Shown: positions 22,537 through 30,903 of the stretch, piece by piece
Layout: every line of letters begins with the position of its first letter
How positions within the stretch are numbered: the first letter of the stretch is position 1
Assembly (NCBI GenBank): GCA_024274915.1
Contig: JAJSAC010000039.1
Location: 1 to 38,283 of the forward strand
Source of the DNA: Thermodesulfobacteriota bacterium
GTDB taxonomy: Bacteria; Thermosulfidibacterota; Thermosulfidibacteria; Thermosulfidibacterales; B14-G1
Reading direction: 5' to 3'
DNA: 38,283 nt
Notes under the pieces: model-generated
What the model was told of the DNA's origin: nothing
What the model saw: only the letters and a program-made list of their open reading frames with translations
The model's database searches: none
Position numbers and translations under genes: made by a program

Positions 22537-23840
22537 GAGTAGCGGTTGTAGGAGCTGGCTACGTAGGGGTGGTGACAGCAGCCGGATTTGCCGAGTTTGG
22601 TAATGAAGTGGTCTGCGTAGACAAGGTTCCAGAGAAGGTGGAAATGCTTAGTAAGGGGGAGATCCCCTTTTACGAGCCTGGGTTGCAGGAATTGGTGGGA
22701 AAGAACCTTAAGGAGGGCCGTCTAGTCTTCACCACCGACGCTCCCCAGGCTATTCTAGACTCTCTGGTGATTTTCATAGCGGTGGGAACGCCTCCTCGGG
22801 GGGACGGCTCCGCCGATCTCTCCTATGTAGAGGAAGTTGCCAAGGAGATTGCCAGGAATCTCAACGAGTACAAGGTCGTGGTTACCAAAAGCACTGTGCC
22901 TGTGGGTACCAGTCAGCGAATAAAAGAGATTATCAATATCAGCAAGAACAACAACACAGGCTTTGACGTGGCTTCCAATCCAGAGTTTCTGAGGGAGGGT
23001 TCTGCCGTTTACGACTTCATGCATCCCGATAGGGTGGTAATTGGTACGGATAGTGATGCTGCCAAGGCCATCTTAAGGGATCTTTACCGGCCCCTTTACT
23101 TAAGGGAGACCCCCTTCGTTTTCACTGATCTTAAGACTTCGGAGCTCATCAAATATGCTTCCAACTCTTTTTTGGCCATGAAGATCTCCTTTATCAACGA
23201 GATAGCCAACCTCTGTGATGCCTTGGGGGCCGATGTACACGTAGTGGCCAAGGGAATGGGTCTGGATGGGCGTATCGGCTCTAAGTTCCTCCATCCCGGC
23301 CCCGGCTATGGAGGGTCCTGCTTTCCTAAGGATACCTTGGCCCTATTGAGAATGGCCCAGGACGCTGGTTATCACTTCCATCTAGTGGATGCCACAGTTC
23401 AGGTGAATCAGAAACAGCAGGAGAGGGCTGTGGAGAAAGTGTGCCAAGCCGTAGGTGGAGACCTCGAGGGAGTGGTTATAGGTTTTCTGGGGCTTTCGTT
23501 CAAACCAAACACCGACGACATCCGAGAGTCTCCAGCCCTCTACGTGGCCAAGAGGCTTATAGAAGAGGGAGCATCTCTCAGGGTTTTCGATCCTGCTGCC
23601 ATGAAGAACGCGTCTCAGGTACTGGGGGATGGGTGTATCTATTGTAGAGATTCTTATCACGCTGCCGAGGGTGCCAAGGCTCTAGTGGTTGCCACAGAGT
23701 GGAATCAGTTTAGGAACCTGGATCTTGTCAAAGTGAAAGAGGTGATGAATGGGGGGATCATAGTGGATCTGAGAAACGTGTACGAGCCAGATAAAGCCAG
23801 GTCCCTGGGCTTCCGTTATGTAGGCATGGGGAGGAGATGA
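22533..23840 (+). CDS. ugd: UDP-glucose 6-dehydrogenase
   Basis: Oxidises UDP-glucose to UDP-glucuronate with NAD, a precursor of surface polysaccharides. The 435-residue protein starts MRVAVVGAGYVGVVTAAGFA (Rossmann motif), followed by IAVGTPPRGDGSADLSYV, KSTVPVGT (119-126), NPEFLREGSAV (149-159) and the catalytic Cys263 in GPGYGGSCFPKD. LGLSFKPNTDDIRESPA marks the C-terminal NAD(P)-sugar-binding domain. ATG 22533 overlaps the NlpD-like stop (ATGA). The GlcA product could feed the PssD/PssE-type transferase at 12705-13630. Confidence 0.96.
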   Translation: MRVAVVGAGYVGVVTAAGFAEFGNEVVCVDKVPEKVEMLSKGEIPFYEPGLQELVGKNLKEGRLVFTTDAPQAILDSLVIFIAVGTPPRGDGSADLSYVEEVAKEIARNLNEYKVVVTKSTVPVGTSQRIKEIINISKNNNTGFDVASNPEFLREGSAVYDFMHPDRVVIGTDSDAAKAILRDLYRPLYLRETPFVFTDLKTSELIKYASNSFLAMKISFINEIANLCDALGADVHVVAKGMGLDGRIGSKFLHPGPGYGGSCFPKDTLALLRMAQDAGYHFHLVDATVQVNQKQQERAVEKVCQAVGGDLEGVVIGFLGLSFKPNTDDIRESPALYVAKRLIEEGASLRVFDPAAMKNASQVLGDGCIYCRDSYHAAEGAKALVVATEWNQFRNLDLVKVKEVMNGGIIVDLRNVYEPDKARSLGFRYVGMGRR

Positions 23841-23841
23841 G

Positions 23842-24138
23842 ATGCCAATTGCTTCCAAGTTGATCGTCGCCCTGGCCAAAACCCTGGATTTAGTCTTAAG
23901 GCTTTACATCTGGGTCATAATTATAGGGGCAATCATCTCTTGGGTGAGTCCCAGTCCTTATAACCCTGTGGTAAGAACTATTAATCGCTTAACTGAGCCT
24001 GTTCTTAGACCTATAAGAAAAATTATTCCCCCCTTAGGAGGAATAGATTTCAGTCCCGTGGTAGCCATTTTCCTGATCTATCTCATCCAGAGTCTGGTGG
24101 TTCCCCTCCTCTACCGCATTGCCCTGGCAACCATGTGA
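23842..24138 (+). CDS. yggT: YggT family membrane protein
   Basis: A 98-residue inner-membrane protein with two hydrophobic helices (about 17-36 and 71-88). The loop PSPYNPVVRTINRLTEPVLRPIRKIIPPLGGIDFSP is the YggT family signature (PxNPxxxxxxxxxxPxlxPxRrxiP). The function is not settled; homologues are near cell-division and SepF/FtsZ genes in many bacteria. GAGGAG precedes ATG 23842. It is paired with the DUF167 gene yggU, as in many genomes. Confidence 0.92.
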   Translation: MPIASKLIVALAKTLDLVLRLYIWVIIIGAIISWVSPSPYNPVVRTINRLTEPVLRPIRKIIPPLGGIDFSPVVAIFLIYLIQSLVVPLLYRIALATM

Positions 24139-24152
24139 TGCCTCGGTGAAAG

Positions 24153-24437
24153 ATGGGTCCTTGGTATCGAGAGGGAAAAGGAGGGGTGATCATCAAAGTG
24201 AAGGTCTCTCCCAGGTCTTCCAGGCCCGGGGTTCAAGGTGTTGAAGGGGAATACCTTAAGGTAAAGCTCAAGTCTCCCCCCGTGGAGGGTAAGGCCAACA
24301 GTGAACTGGTGGAGGTGCTGGCCAAAGCCTTGGGGATTTCCAAGACTCAGATGGAAATTGTTAAAGGGTTCAAGGGTAGAATAAAGGAAGTGATGGTCTC
24401 GGGACTCGAACCGGAGGAGCTGAAGGATCTGGCATGA
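24153..24437 (+). CDS. yggU: DUF167/YggU family protein
   Basis: A 94-residue soluble protein of the DUF167 family, seen in VKVSPRSSRPGVQGVEGEYL (about 16-35), LKSPPVEGKANSELVEVLAKAL and the ELVxG-type KGFKGRIKEV loop. The function is not known. The start follows GGTGAAAG, a weak site, but MGPWYREGKGGV matches the expected N-terminus. Its stop overlaps the mtnA start (ATGA). Together with yggT it forms the conserved yggT-yggU pair. Confidence 0.92.
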   Translation: MGPWYREGKGGVIIKVKVSPRSSRPGVQGVEGEYLKVKLKSPPVEGKANSELVEVLAKALGISKTQMEIVKGFKGRIKEVMVSGLEPEELKDLA

Positions 24438-25474
24438 TAACACCTTTTGAGTTCAACAATGATGATACATTGATCCTTCTGGACCAGAGAAGGCTTCCAT
24501 GGGAGGAGAAGTATGTGGCTTGCAGGACAGCAGAGGGGGTGGCCCGTGCCATAAGGGAGATGGTGGTAAGGGGTGCACCGGCCATAGGGATTGCGGCGGC
24601 CCTAGGCCTATACTTGGGTGTGAAGGATTACCAGGGAGAAGAGGAGGGTTTCTTCCGCCTTCTGGAAGAAAAGAAGAAGTTATTGTCCACTACCAGGCCC
24701 ACAGCGGTCAATCTTTTTTGGGCTCTGAATCGTATGGAAAGGGTGGCCTTGGATTCGCCTTTGCCCGTGAAGAAAATAAAGGAAAGGCTTCGGGTTGAAG
24801 CCTTGAAGATTTGGGAGGAAGACGTGGAGGCCAATAAGAGAATAGGGTTGACGGGGGCCTCCCTCTTTTCTAGAGCTTGCAGGGTTCTTACCCACTGTAA
24901 TGCCGGTGCTCTGGCCACGGGTGGGTACGGTACAGCCCTGGGGGTGATCAGGGCCCTTCACGAGAGGGGCATGGTGGAGATGGTACTGGTGGACGAGACC
25001 CGTCCCCTTCTCCAGGGAAGCCGTCTTACTGCTTGGGAGCTTTGTCAGGAAGGTATTCCCCACATACTCATAACCGACAACATGGCGGGCCACTTCATGG
25101 CAAGGGGAATGGTGGATGCCGTGATTGTAGGGGCTGATAGAATAGCCTCCAACGGGGACGTGGCCAACAAGATAGGCACCTTTTCCTTGGCAGTTTTGGC
25201 CCACCGCCATAGGATCCCCTTCTATGTGGCTGCTCCCCTTTCTACCCTGGATCTTGATCTTTCCTCAGGAGAGGAAATTCCCATAGAGGAAAGGTGTGAG
25301 GATGAGGTGACAACTCTGGCAGGCAAGAGACTCTGTCCCAAAGAGACCCAAGCCTTCAATCCCGCTTTTGACGTTACCCCGGGAGAGCTGGTGACTGCTA
25401 TTGTCACTGAGAAAGGGGTGGCCCAATCCCCCTACCCCACCTCTCTCAAAAATCTGGTGGAGAAAAGATCGTGA
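24434..25474 (+). CDS. mtnA: S-methyl-5-thioribose-1-phosphate isomerase
   Basis: Isomerises 5-methylthioribose 1-phosphate to the ribulose form in the methionine salvage pathway. The 346-residue protein has VVRGAPAIGIAAALGL (44-59), THCNAGALATGGYGTALG (153-170) with Cys155, VDETRPLLQGSRLTAWEL (186-203), and GADRIASNGDVANKIGT (233-249) with Asp235; these are the catalytic Cys and Asp of MtnA and show it is not an eIF2B-type regulator. ATG 24434 overlaps the yggU stop. No other methionine-salvage gene is adjacent. Confidence 0.95.
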   Translation: MITPFEFNNDDTLILLDQRRLPWEEKYVACRTAEGVARAIREMVVRGAPAIGIAAALGLYLGVKDYQGEEEGFFRLLEEKKKLLSTTRPTAVNLFWALNRMERVALDSPLPVKKIKERLRVEALKIWEEDVEANKRIGLTGASLFSRACRVLTHCNAGALATGGYGTALGVIRALHERGMVEMVLVDETRPLLQGSRLTAWELCQEGIPHILITDNMAGHFMARGMVDAVIVGADRIASNGDVANKIGTFSLAVLAHRHRIPFYVAAPLSTLDLDLSSGEEIPIEERCEDEVTTLAGKRLCPKETQAFNPAFDVTPGELVTAIVTEKGVAQSPYPTSLKNLVEKRS

Positions 25475-26433
25475 TGTGGGTCATCGGTGTGGACCTAGGA
25501 GGTACGGCCATAAAGGCTGCCATTGTGAATGAATGGGGTGGAAGGGAAGAGATTAGGGAGATCCCTACCCAGGCCCATCTGGGGCGGGATCACGTATTGG
25601 AGAACAGGCTTCTTCCCCTCATAGAGGGCTTGATAAAGACGGCGGAGAAAAGGGGGATGGCGCTAGGGGGGGTGGGTGTGGCCGTGGCCAGTCCTTTGGA
25701 CCCTTGGAAGGGTGTGGTTTACTACCCTCCCAACCTTCCAGGGTGGGGGGTCTTCCCCCTCTTAGCTTTTTTGAAAAAGCGAATCTCCCTTCCTGTCTAC
25801 GTGGATAACGACGCCAATCTCTTCGCCCTGGGGGAATGGAGATGGGGAGCCGGAGAGGGAGAAACTCCCCTCCTCTGCCTCACCCTGGGAACGGGAGTGG
25901 GGGGAGGGATCGTCTACCAGGGGGGCACCATATGGCATGGGGCCCACGGTGTTGGCGGTGAACTGGGCCATATCACCATAGATATGGAAGGGCCTCTCTG
26001 TAGATGCGGAAACAAAGGCTGTCTAGAGACTTTGGCCTCAGCTTCGGCTCTGGAAAGGTGGGTGAGAGAAGCCCAGGAGAGGGGACGTCCTACCCTTCTC
26101 GCTCCCGGTGCTAAAGCCAAAGAGATCGCCCAAGCTGCCCGGCAAGGTGATTCCTTGGCCTTGGAGGCTTTTCAGTGGGTGGGAAGGAACCTAGGTGTGG
26201 GTATGGCTGCCTTGGCCAACGCTTTTGACCCTCAGGTTATTGTGTTAGGTGGTGGACTATCAAAAGCTGGTATGCTACTATTATCACCAGCCGTGTCAGA
26301 ATTTAAACGTAGAGTTCTCCCCTTGCAAAGGGAGAGGGGGGAGGTACGTTTAGCTTTGTTAGGGAATATGGGAGGAGTGTTGGGGGCGGCTCTGCTAGCC
26401 TTGGGCTTAGGTGTCGAAAACCAAGAGAGGTGA
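25474..26433 (+). CDS. ROK family sugar kinase (glucokinase-like)
   Basis: Cytosolic kinase of a hexose, likely glucose, with ATP. The 319-residue product has the phosphate-binding VDLGGTAIKAAIVN (6-19), DNDANLFALGE with the catalytic Asp, TLGTGVGGGIV, HGVGGELGHITID (about 158-170), and the ROK zinc motif CRCGNKGCLE (176-185), complete. Whether it is a glucokinase or acts on another sugar cannot be read from the sequence. ATG 25474 overlaps the mtnA stop (TGATG); GTG 25471 would add one residue. It lies just before an FBP aldolase/phosphatase, a pairing consistent with sugar interconversion. Confidence 0.92.
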   Translation: MWVIGVDLGGTAIKAAIVNEWGGREEIREIPTQAHLGRDHVLENRLLPLIEGLIKTAEKRGMALGGVGVAVASPLDPWKGVVYYPPNLPGWGVFPLLAFLKKRISLPVYVDNDANLFALGEWRWGAGEGETPLLCLTLGTGVGGGIVYQGGTIWHGAHGVGGELGHITIDMEGPLCRCGNKGCLETLASASALERWVREAQERGRPTLLAPGAKAKEIAQAARQGDSLALEAFQWVGRNLGVGMAALANAFDPQVIVLGGGLSKAGMLLLSPAVSEFKRRVLPLQRERGEVRLALLGNMGGVLGAALLALGLGVENQER

Positions 26434-26445
26434 GGGAGGAGAAGG

Positions 26446-27540
26446 ATGAAGGTGACTTTGAGCGTTATCAAAGCAGACATTGGAGGCTACGTGGGTCACA
26501 GTCACATGCACCCCGAAGTGCTGGACGTGGCCAGTGAAAGTTTGGACGGTGCCAAGGCCGATGGCCTGATTTTAGATTTTAGGGTCCTTTACTGTGGGGA
26601 CGACTTGGAGCTCATTATGACCCATACCCGGGGAGAGGAGGATCCAGATATTCACAAGCTGGCCTGGGACACTTTTATCAGGTGTACGGAAGTGGCCAAG
26701 AGACTGAAGCTCTATGGAGCAGGCCAGGATCTCCTGGCAGATGCCTTCAGTGGCAACGTTAAAGGCATGGGGCCCGGAGTGGCTGAGATGGAAGTCGAGG
26801 AGAGGAAGAGCGAGCCCGTGATCGTCTTTATGGCTGACAAGACTTCTCCTGGAGCCTGGAATTTGCCCCTATTCCGCATTTTTGCCGACCCTTTTTGCAC
26901 CGCTGGCTTGGTTATTGATCCCAGCATGCACGACGGCTTTGCCTTCGATGTTCTGGATGTGAAGGAGAACGTGAAGATAGAGATGAGTTGTCCCGAGGAG
27001 ATGTATGACCTTTTGGTTTTCTTGGGAGCTTCTGCCCGTTACATGATCCGGACAGTGCGTAGAAAAAGCGATGGTGAGGTTGCTGCCAGGGCTTCTGTTC
27101 AAAGGCTCAACATTATGGCTGGGAGATACGTGGGCAAGGACGATCCTGTGCTCATAGTTAGAGCTCAAAGTGGCTTCCCCGCTGTGGGGGAGATTCTAGA
27201 GCCCTTCTCATTCCCCCACTTGGTGGAAGGGTGGATGAGAGGTTCTCACCATGGACCTTTTATGCCGGTTTCCTTCAAATACGCCACCCCCAGCCGCTTT
27301 GATGGTCCTCCCAGGGTGATAGCCGCAGGGTTCCAGCTCACCAACGGCATGCTATTAGGTCCTGTGGACATGTTTGACGATCCCAGCTTCGATTACGCAC
27401 GCCAAAAGGCCTTGGAGATAACAGAGTACATGAGGCGGCATGGTCCCTTCGAGCCCCATAGGTTAGGCCTGGAAGAGATGGAGTATACCACCATGCCCCA
27501 GGTGATGAAGAAGCTCCAGGATCGCTTCAAGAAACTGTGA
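26446..27540 (+). CDS. fbp: Fructose-1,6-bisphosphate aldolase/phosphatase (class V, archaeal type)
   Basis: Bifunctional gluconeogenic enzyme that condenses glyceraldehyde 3-phosphate with dihydroxyacetone phosphate and then dephosphorylates the FBP to fructose 6-phosphate. The 364-residue protein begins MKVTLSVIKADIGGYVGHS and contains HMHPEVLD, VADKTSPGAWNLPLFRIFADP-like MADKTSPGAW, SMHDGFAFDVLDV, the GPVDMFDDPSFDYARQKA segment and the C-terminal HGPFEPHRL. These match class V FBPases known in archaea and deep-branching thermophilic, often autotrophic, bacteria. GGAGGAG sits 6 bases before ATG 26446. A terminator follows directly, so it ends the long operon. Confidence 0.95.
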   Translation: MKVTLSVIKADIGGYVGHSHMHPEVLDVASESLDGAKADGLILDFRVLYCGDDLELIMTHTRGEEDPDIHKLAWDTFIRCTEVAKRLKLYGAGQDLLADAFSGNVKGMGPGVAEMEVEERKSEPVIVFMADKTSPGAWNLPLFRIFADPFCTAGLVIDPSMHDGFAFDVLDVKENVKIEMSCPEEMYDLLVFLGASARYMIRTVRRKSDGEVAARASVQRLNIMAGRYVGKDDPVLIVRAQSGFPAVGEILEPFSFPHLVEGWMRGSHHGPFMPVSFKYATPSRFDGPPRVIAAGFQLTNGMLLGPVDMFDDPSFDYARQKALEITEYMRRHGPFEPHRLGLEEMEYTTMPQVMKKLQDRFKKL

Positions 27541-27560
27541 TATGAAAGGATTTTTTGTCC

Positions 27561-27598
27561 AAGGGTGGCCCTATTACGGGACCACCCTTCTGTTTTTT
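27561..27598 (+). terminator. Rho-independent terminator after FBP aldolase/phosphatase
   Basis: AAGGGTGGCCC (27561-27571) pairs with GGG(A)CCACCCTT (27578-27589) with one bulged A, followed by TTTTTT (27593-27598). It closes the surE-to-fbp series. The ftsK start codon is only 9 bases past it. Confidence 0.9.
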
Positions 27599-27606
27599 AA
27601 TATCTC

Positions 27607-29820
27607 ATGAGAAAAAGGTTCCCTTTATTAAAGATCTTCTGGGCGCTGATCCTTATAGCTGGAGGGGTGAGTCTTTTCTCTCTTCTTTCTGACCCATGGA
27701 TCAAAGGTTCCCCGTCCCTTCCTGCCAAGGCAATTTCTAGTGTCTCCTCCTTCTTGCTTCACTGGGGAGGCTGGGGGGCCTATCCCTTCTCCGCTTTCTT
27801 ACTAGTTCTAGGGGCATTCCTCCTTTTAAGACTCGGACCATGGATCATCCCAATATGGTCATCCTTGGCCCTGGTCGGTCTCATTATAGACCTTGTGTCT
27901 TATCTCCTAGGTCATCCAGAGGCTTCTGGAAGAATGGGAGAATGGTTGGGAACCAAAATAAAGGATTATCTGGGCCTCTACGGTTTATGGACTCTGGTGG
28001 CTGCTTTCACCTTGGGGCTTATCGTAGTTCTCAAGGGGGACAGGGTGTTCATAAAGGGGCTTAGGGGTGCCACCCGTACCTGGGGCCTCCTCTGGGGTAG
28101 ATCCGATGAGCCGGGCTTGGAACAAGAGGAAAAGGGAGAGAAAACGGCAGCGATGGTCCCTCAGCTTGAAGGGGAAGGTGAGGAAGAGCCACTTGGGTCT
28201 CGCCCCCGTTCCAAGCGAAAAGAGCTCCCCACCTTAGAGGTGGTTCTTTCCAAGAAGGGAGAAGATGGGATACAAGGAGACCCCGGAGCCACCGATGCCC
28301 AGGGAGGGCATGGAGATCTGCCTTTCTCCTCCCCTCCCCAGGGGACCGAAATTGAGATAAGAGAAGCACCTCCGCCTTCCAAGAGAGAGTACCGGGGGGG
28401 AGGGAGAGTGGGAAGGTACAAAATTCCTCCCCTAGATCTTCTCGATCCCCCACTTCCTACAAAGGAAAAGGCTGACAAGGCTATTTTAGAACAGAAGGCT
28501 GCCCTTCTAGAGGAGAAGCTGGGCAACTACGGTGTTACGGGCAAGGTGGTTAGCATTCATTACGGCCCTGTGGTCACCATGTTCGAGTTTCAGCCTTCTC
28601 CCGGAGTGAAGGTGAGCAGGATAGCCAACCTCTCCGATGATATAGCCATGGCTATGAAGGCATTAGGGGTGAGGATTGTGGCTCCCATCCCTGGTAAAGA
28701 CGTGGTAGGCATAGAGATACCTAACGACCATAGGGAACCTGTCTATTTCCGCGAGATTGTGGGATCGGAAAAGTTTAAGAGGTCTTCTTCGCCTCTCACC
28801 ATGGCCCTAGGTAAGGATATCTTTGGAAGGCCGTTCGTGGCTGATTTAAAAAGGATGCCCCATCTCTTGGTGGCTGGAGCTACAGGCTCAGGGAAGAGTG
28901 TGGGGCTCAATACCATTATCTGTTCCATCCTTTACAAGGCCACCCCCCAGAAGGTGAAGTTTATTATGGTGGACCCCAAGATGCTGGAGTTCTCTGTATA
29001 TAACGGAGTGCCCCACCTCATCACACCTGTCATCACCGACCCCAGGAAAGCGGCTTCAGCTCTGGGATGGGCCGTCACTGAAATGGAGAGACGTTACGCC
29101 CTCCTCACCCAATGGGGAGTTAGAAATATCGAGGGGTACAACCGGGTGACCGAAGATCCTTTGCCTTACATCGTAGTGGTGATCGACGAACTGGCAGACC
29201 TTATGATGGTGGCTGCAAAGGATGTGGAGACCCTTATAGCCCGTCTGGCCCAAAAGGCTCGGGCGGCAGGTATCCACCTGGCTGTGGCTACCCAGAGACC
29301 TTCCGTGGACGTCATCACCGGTCTCATCAAAGCCAACTTCCCCAGCCGCATTTCTTTCAAGGTTTCCTCCAAGGTAGACTCCAGAACCATCCTTGATACC
29401 ATGGGTGCTGAGAAGCTCTTGGGCCTGGGAGACATGCTCTTTCTACCTCCTGGGACCTCGGATCTGGTGAGGCTTCACGGAGCTTACATCTCTGATCAGG
29501 AGATCCTGAGGGTGGCTGGCTTCTGGAAAGACCAGGAGGAGCCCCAGTTCAATGAGGAGATTATCTCCCGTTCCTTGGTGGACGGGGGTTGGGAAAACAT
29601 GGTGGGTGACACGGATGACGAGCTCTATCCTCAGGCGGTAGAATTGGTGGTTAGGACAGGCCATGCCTCGGCTTCCATGATCCAGCGGTATCTCAAAATC
29701 GGCTACAACCGGGCGGCCAGGCTTATTGAACGTATGGAAAAGGAAGGAGTAGTGGGCCCTGCCCAGGGGAGCAAGCCTCGAGAGGTCTTACTCACTCCCC
29801 AGGACCTCAACGAAGAGTGA
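27607..29820 (+). CDS. ftsK: DNA translocase FtsK/SpoIIIE
   Basis: Septum-located motor that pumps chromosome DNA and helps dimer resolution during division. The 737-residue protein has four hydrophobic N-terminal helices (about 9-25, 54-73, 78-100, 127-143), a charged linker (165-270), then the motor domain with Walker A GATGSGKS (424-431), Walker B VVVIDELADLM (523-533), and a C-terminal winged-helix gamma domain (about 670-735: ELYPQAVELVVRTGHASASM). Length is that of short-linker FtsK/SpoIIIE. ATG 27607 has no Shine-Dalgarno and follows a terminator by 9 bases, so either read-through, an unseen promoter or a leaderless message drives it. It is convergent with the M42 gene, 7 bases apart. 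Confidence 0.96.
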   Translation: MRKRFPLLKIFWALILIAGGVSLFSLLSDPWIKGSPSLPAKAISSVSSFLLHWGGWGAYPFSAFLLVLGAFLLLRLGPWIIPIWSSLALVGLIIDLVSYLLGHPEASGRMGEWLGTKIKDYLGLYGLWTLVAAFTLGLIVVLKGDRVFIKGLRGATRTWGLLWGRSDEPGLEQEEKGEKTAAMVPQLEGEGEEEPLGSRPRSKRKELPTLEVVLSKKGEDGIQGDPGATDAQGGHGDLPFSSPPQGTEIEIREAPPPSKREYRGGGRVGRYKIPPLDLLDPPLPTKEKADKAILEQKAALLEEKLGNYGVTGKVVSIHYGPVVTMFEFQPSPGVKVSRIANLSDDIAMAMKALGVRIVAPIPGKDVVGIEIPNDHREPVYFREIVGSEKFKRSSSPLTMALGKDIFGRPFVADLKRMPHLLVAGATGSGKSVGLNTIICSILYKATPQKVKFIMVDPKMLEFSVYNGVPHLITPVITDPRKAASALGWAVTEMERRYALLTQWGVRNIEGYNRVTEDPLPYIVVVIDELADLMMVAAKDVETLIARLAQKARAAGIHLAVATQRPSVDVITGLIKANFPSRISFKVSSKVDSRTILDTMGAEKLLGLGDMLFLPPGTSDLVRLHGAYISDQEILRVAGFWKDQEEPQFNEEIISRSLVDGGWENMVGDTDDELYPQAVELVVRTGHASASMIQRYLKIGYNRAARLIERMEKEGVVGPAQGSKPREVLLTPQDLNEE

Positions 29821-29827
29821 ATAAGCA

Positions 29828-30892
29828 CTAGAATCCCAGGGGGGTAAAGTCCATTTCAGGGGATAGGCCAACCACCGTCTCTGTGATGAGATCTACAGCT
29901 CCTTCTACGTCTTTTAAGGAGACAACTTCCACGGGGGTGTGCATGTATCTGTTAGGTATGGAGACCAGGGCAGTGGCTACCCCTCCCCGGGTGATTTGAA
30001 TGGCGTTGGCATCTGTGCCTGTGGCCCTGGGCTCTCCCGTTAGCTGATAGTTAATGCCTTTTCCCCGGGCCTTCTCCTCCATAAACCTGGAGAGAACAGG
30101 GTTTATATTGGCACCTCTGTGGAGGATGGGGCCTTTACCCAGCTTAACATCCCCTACCCTCTTCTTTTCTACTTCGGGGAAGTCCGTGGCAAAACCCACA
30201 TCCACAGCAATGCCCACTTGGGGGTCAATGGAAAAAGTACTGGTCCTGGCTCCACGAAGTCCCAGTTCTTCTTGTACTGTGGCCACCGCATAAAAGGAGA
30301 CTCGGAGCTCTCTGGTAGCCAGCTTTTTTAAGGTCTCCAATACTACAAAGACCCCTATTCTGTCGTCGAACCCTCGCGCTACCACGAGGTCGTTGAGGAG
30401 GGGGGTTAGGTTGCCCTCGATCACCACTGGATCTCCAGGAGAAACGAGTTTCCGTGCTTCCTCGCCACTGGAGGCCCCTATGTCTATCCATAGTTGGTGA
30501 ATTTTCAAAGGCTTCCCCCTATCCTTTTCCTCCATGAGATGGATGGGTTTTTTTCCAATGACACCGGGAATGTCTCCCTGGGAGGTGATGATCTTTACCC
30601 TCTGGCCGTCCAATATCCCAGGATCTACCCCCCCGATGGCCGAGAAGTAGATAAATCCCTGTTCGTCTATGTACTTCACCATGAGCCCTATCTCATCGCA
30701 GTGACCCGCTGCCATAACCCTTAGAGGGGCCTGGGGATTGAGGATACCCATCACATTGCCGTGGTAATCTACCTTTACTTCCTGGGCTACCTTTTCCATC
30801 TCTTCTTTGATAATTTCCCTAATCTTGCTCTCAAATCCCGAAGGTGATGGAGTCTCCACCAGTCGCTTCAGCAGTTCTAAGTCTAAAGCCAT
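29828..30892 (-). CDS. M42 family metallo-aminopeptidase
   Basis: Dinuclear zinc or cobalt aminopeptidase, probably a tetrahedral (TET-like) dodecamer in the cytosol, removing N-terminal residues from peptides. The 354-residue product has all metal and catalytic residues: H64 and D66 in GHCDEIG, D176/D177 in GFDDRIG, E208/E209 in QEELGLRG, D231 in AVDVG and H318 in MHTPVEV. ATG 30892 is chosen for its AAGGAGG 5-6 bases upstream; ATG 30907 would add five residues (KEAEM-type) without homology. It is 11 bases after the histidine kinase stop. Related cellulase-annotated M42 names in databases are misleading. Confidence 0.95.
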   Translation of the reverse strand: MALDLELLKRLVETPSPSGFESKIREIIKEEMEKVAQEVKVDYHGNVMGILNPQAPLRVMAAGHCDEIGLMVKYIDEQGFIYFSAIGGVDPGILDGQRVKIITSQGDIPGVIGKKPIHLMEEKDRGKPLKIHQLWIDIGASSGEEARKLVSPGDPVVIEGNLTPLLNDLVVARGFDDRIGVFVVLETLKKLATRELRVSFYAVATVQEELGLRGARTSTFSIDPQVGIAVDVGFATDFPEVEKKRVGDVKLGKGPILHRGANINPVLSRFMEEKARGKGINYQLTGEPRATGTDANAIQITRGGVATALVSIPNRYMHTPVEVVSLKDVEGAVDLITETVVGLSPEMDFTPLGF

Positions 30893-30903
30893 TTCCGCCT
30901 CCT

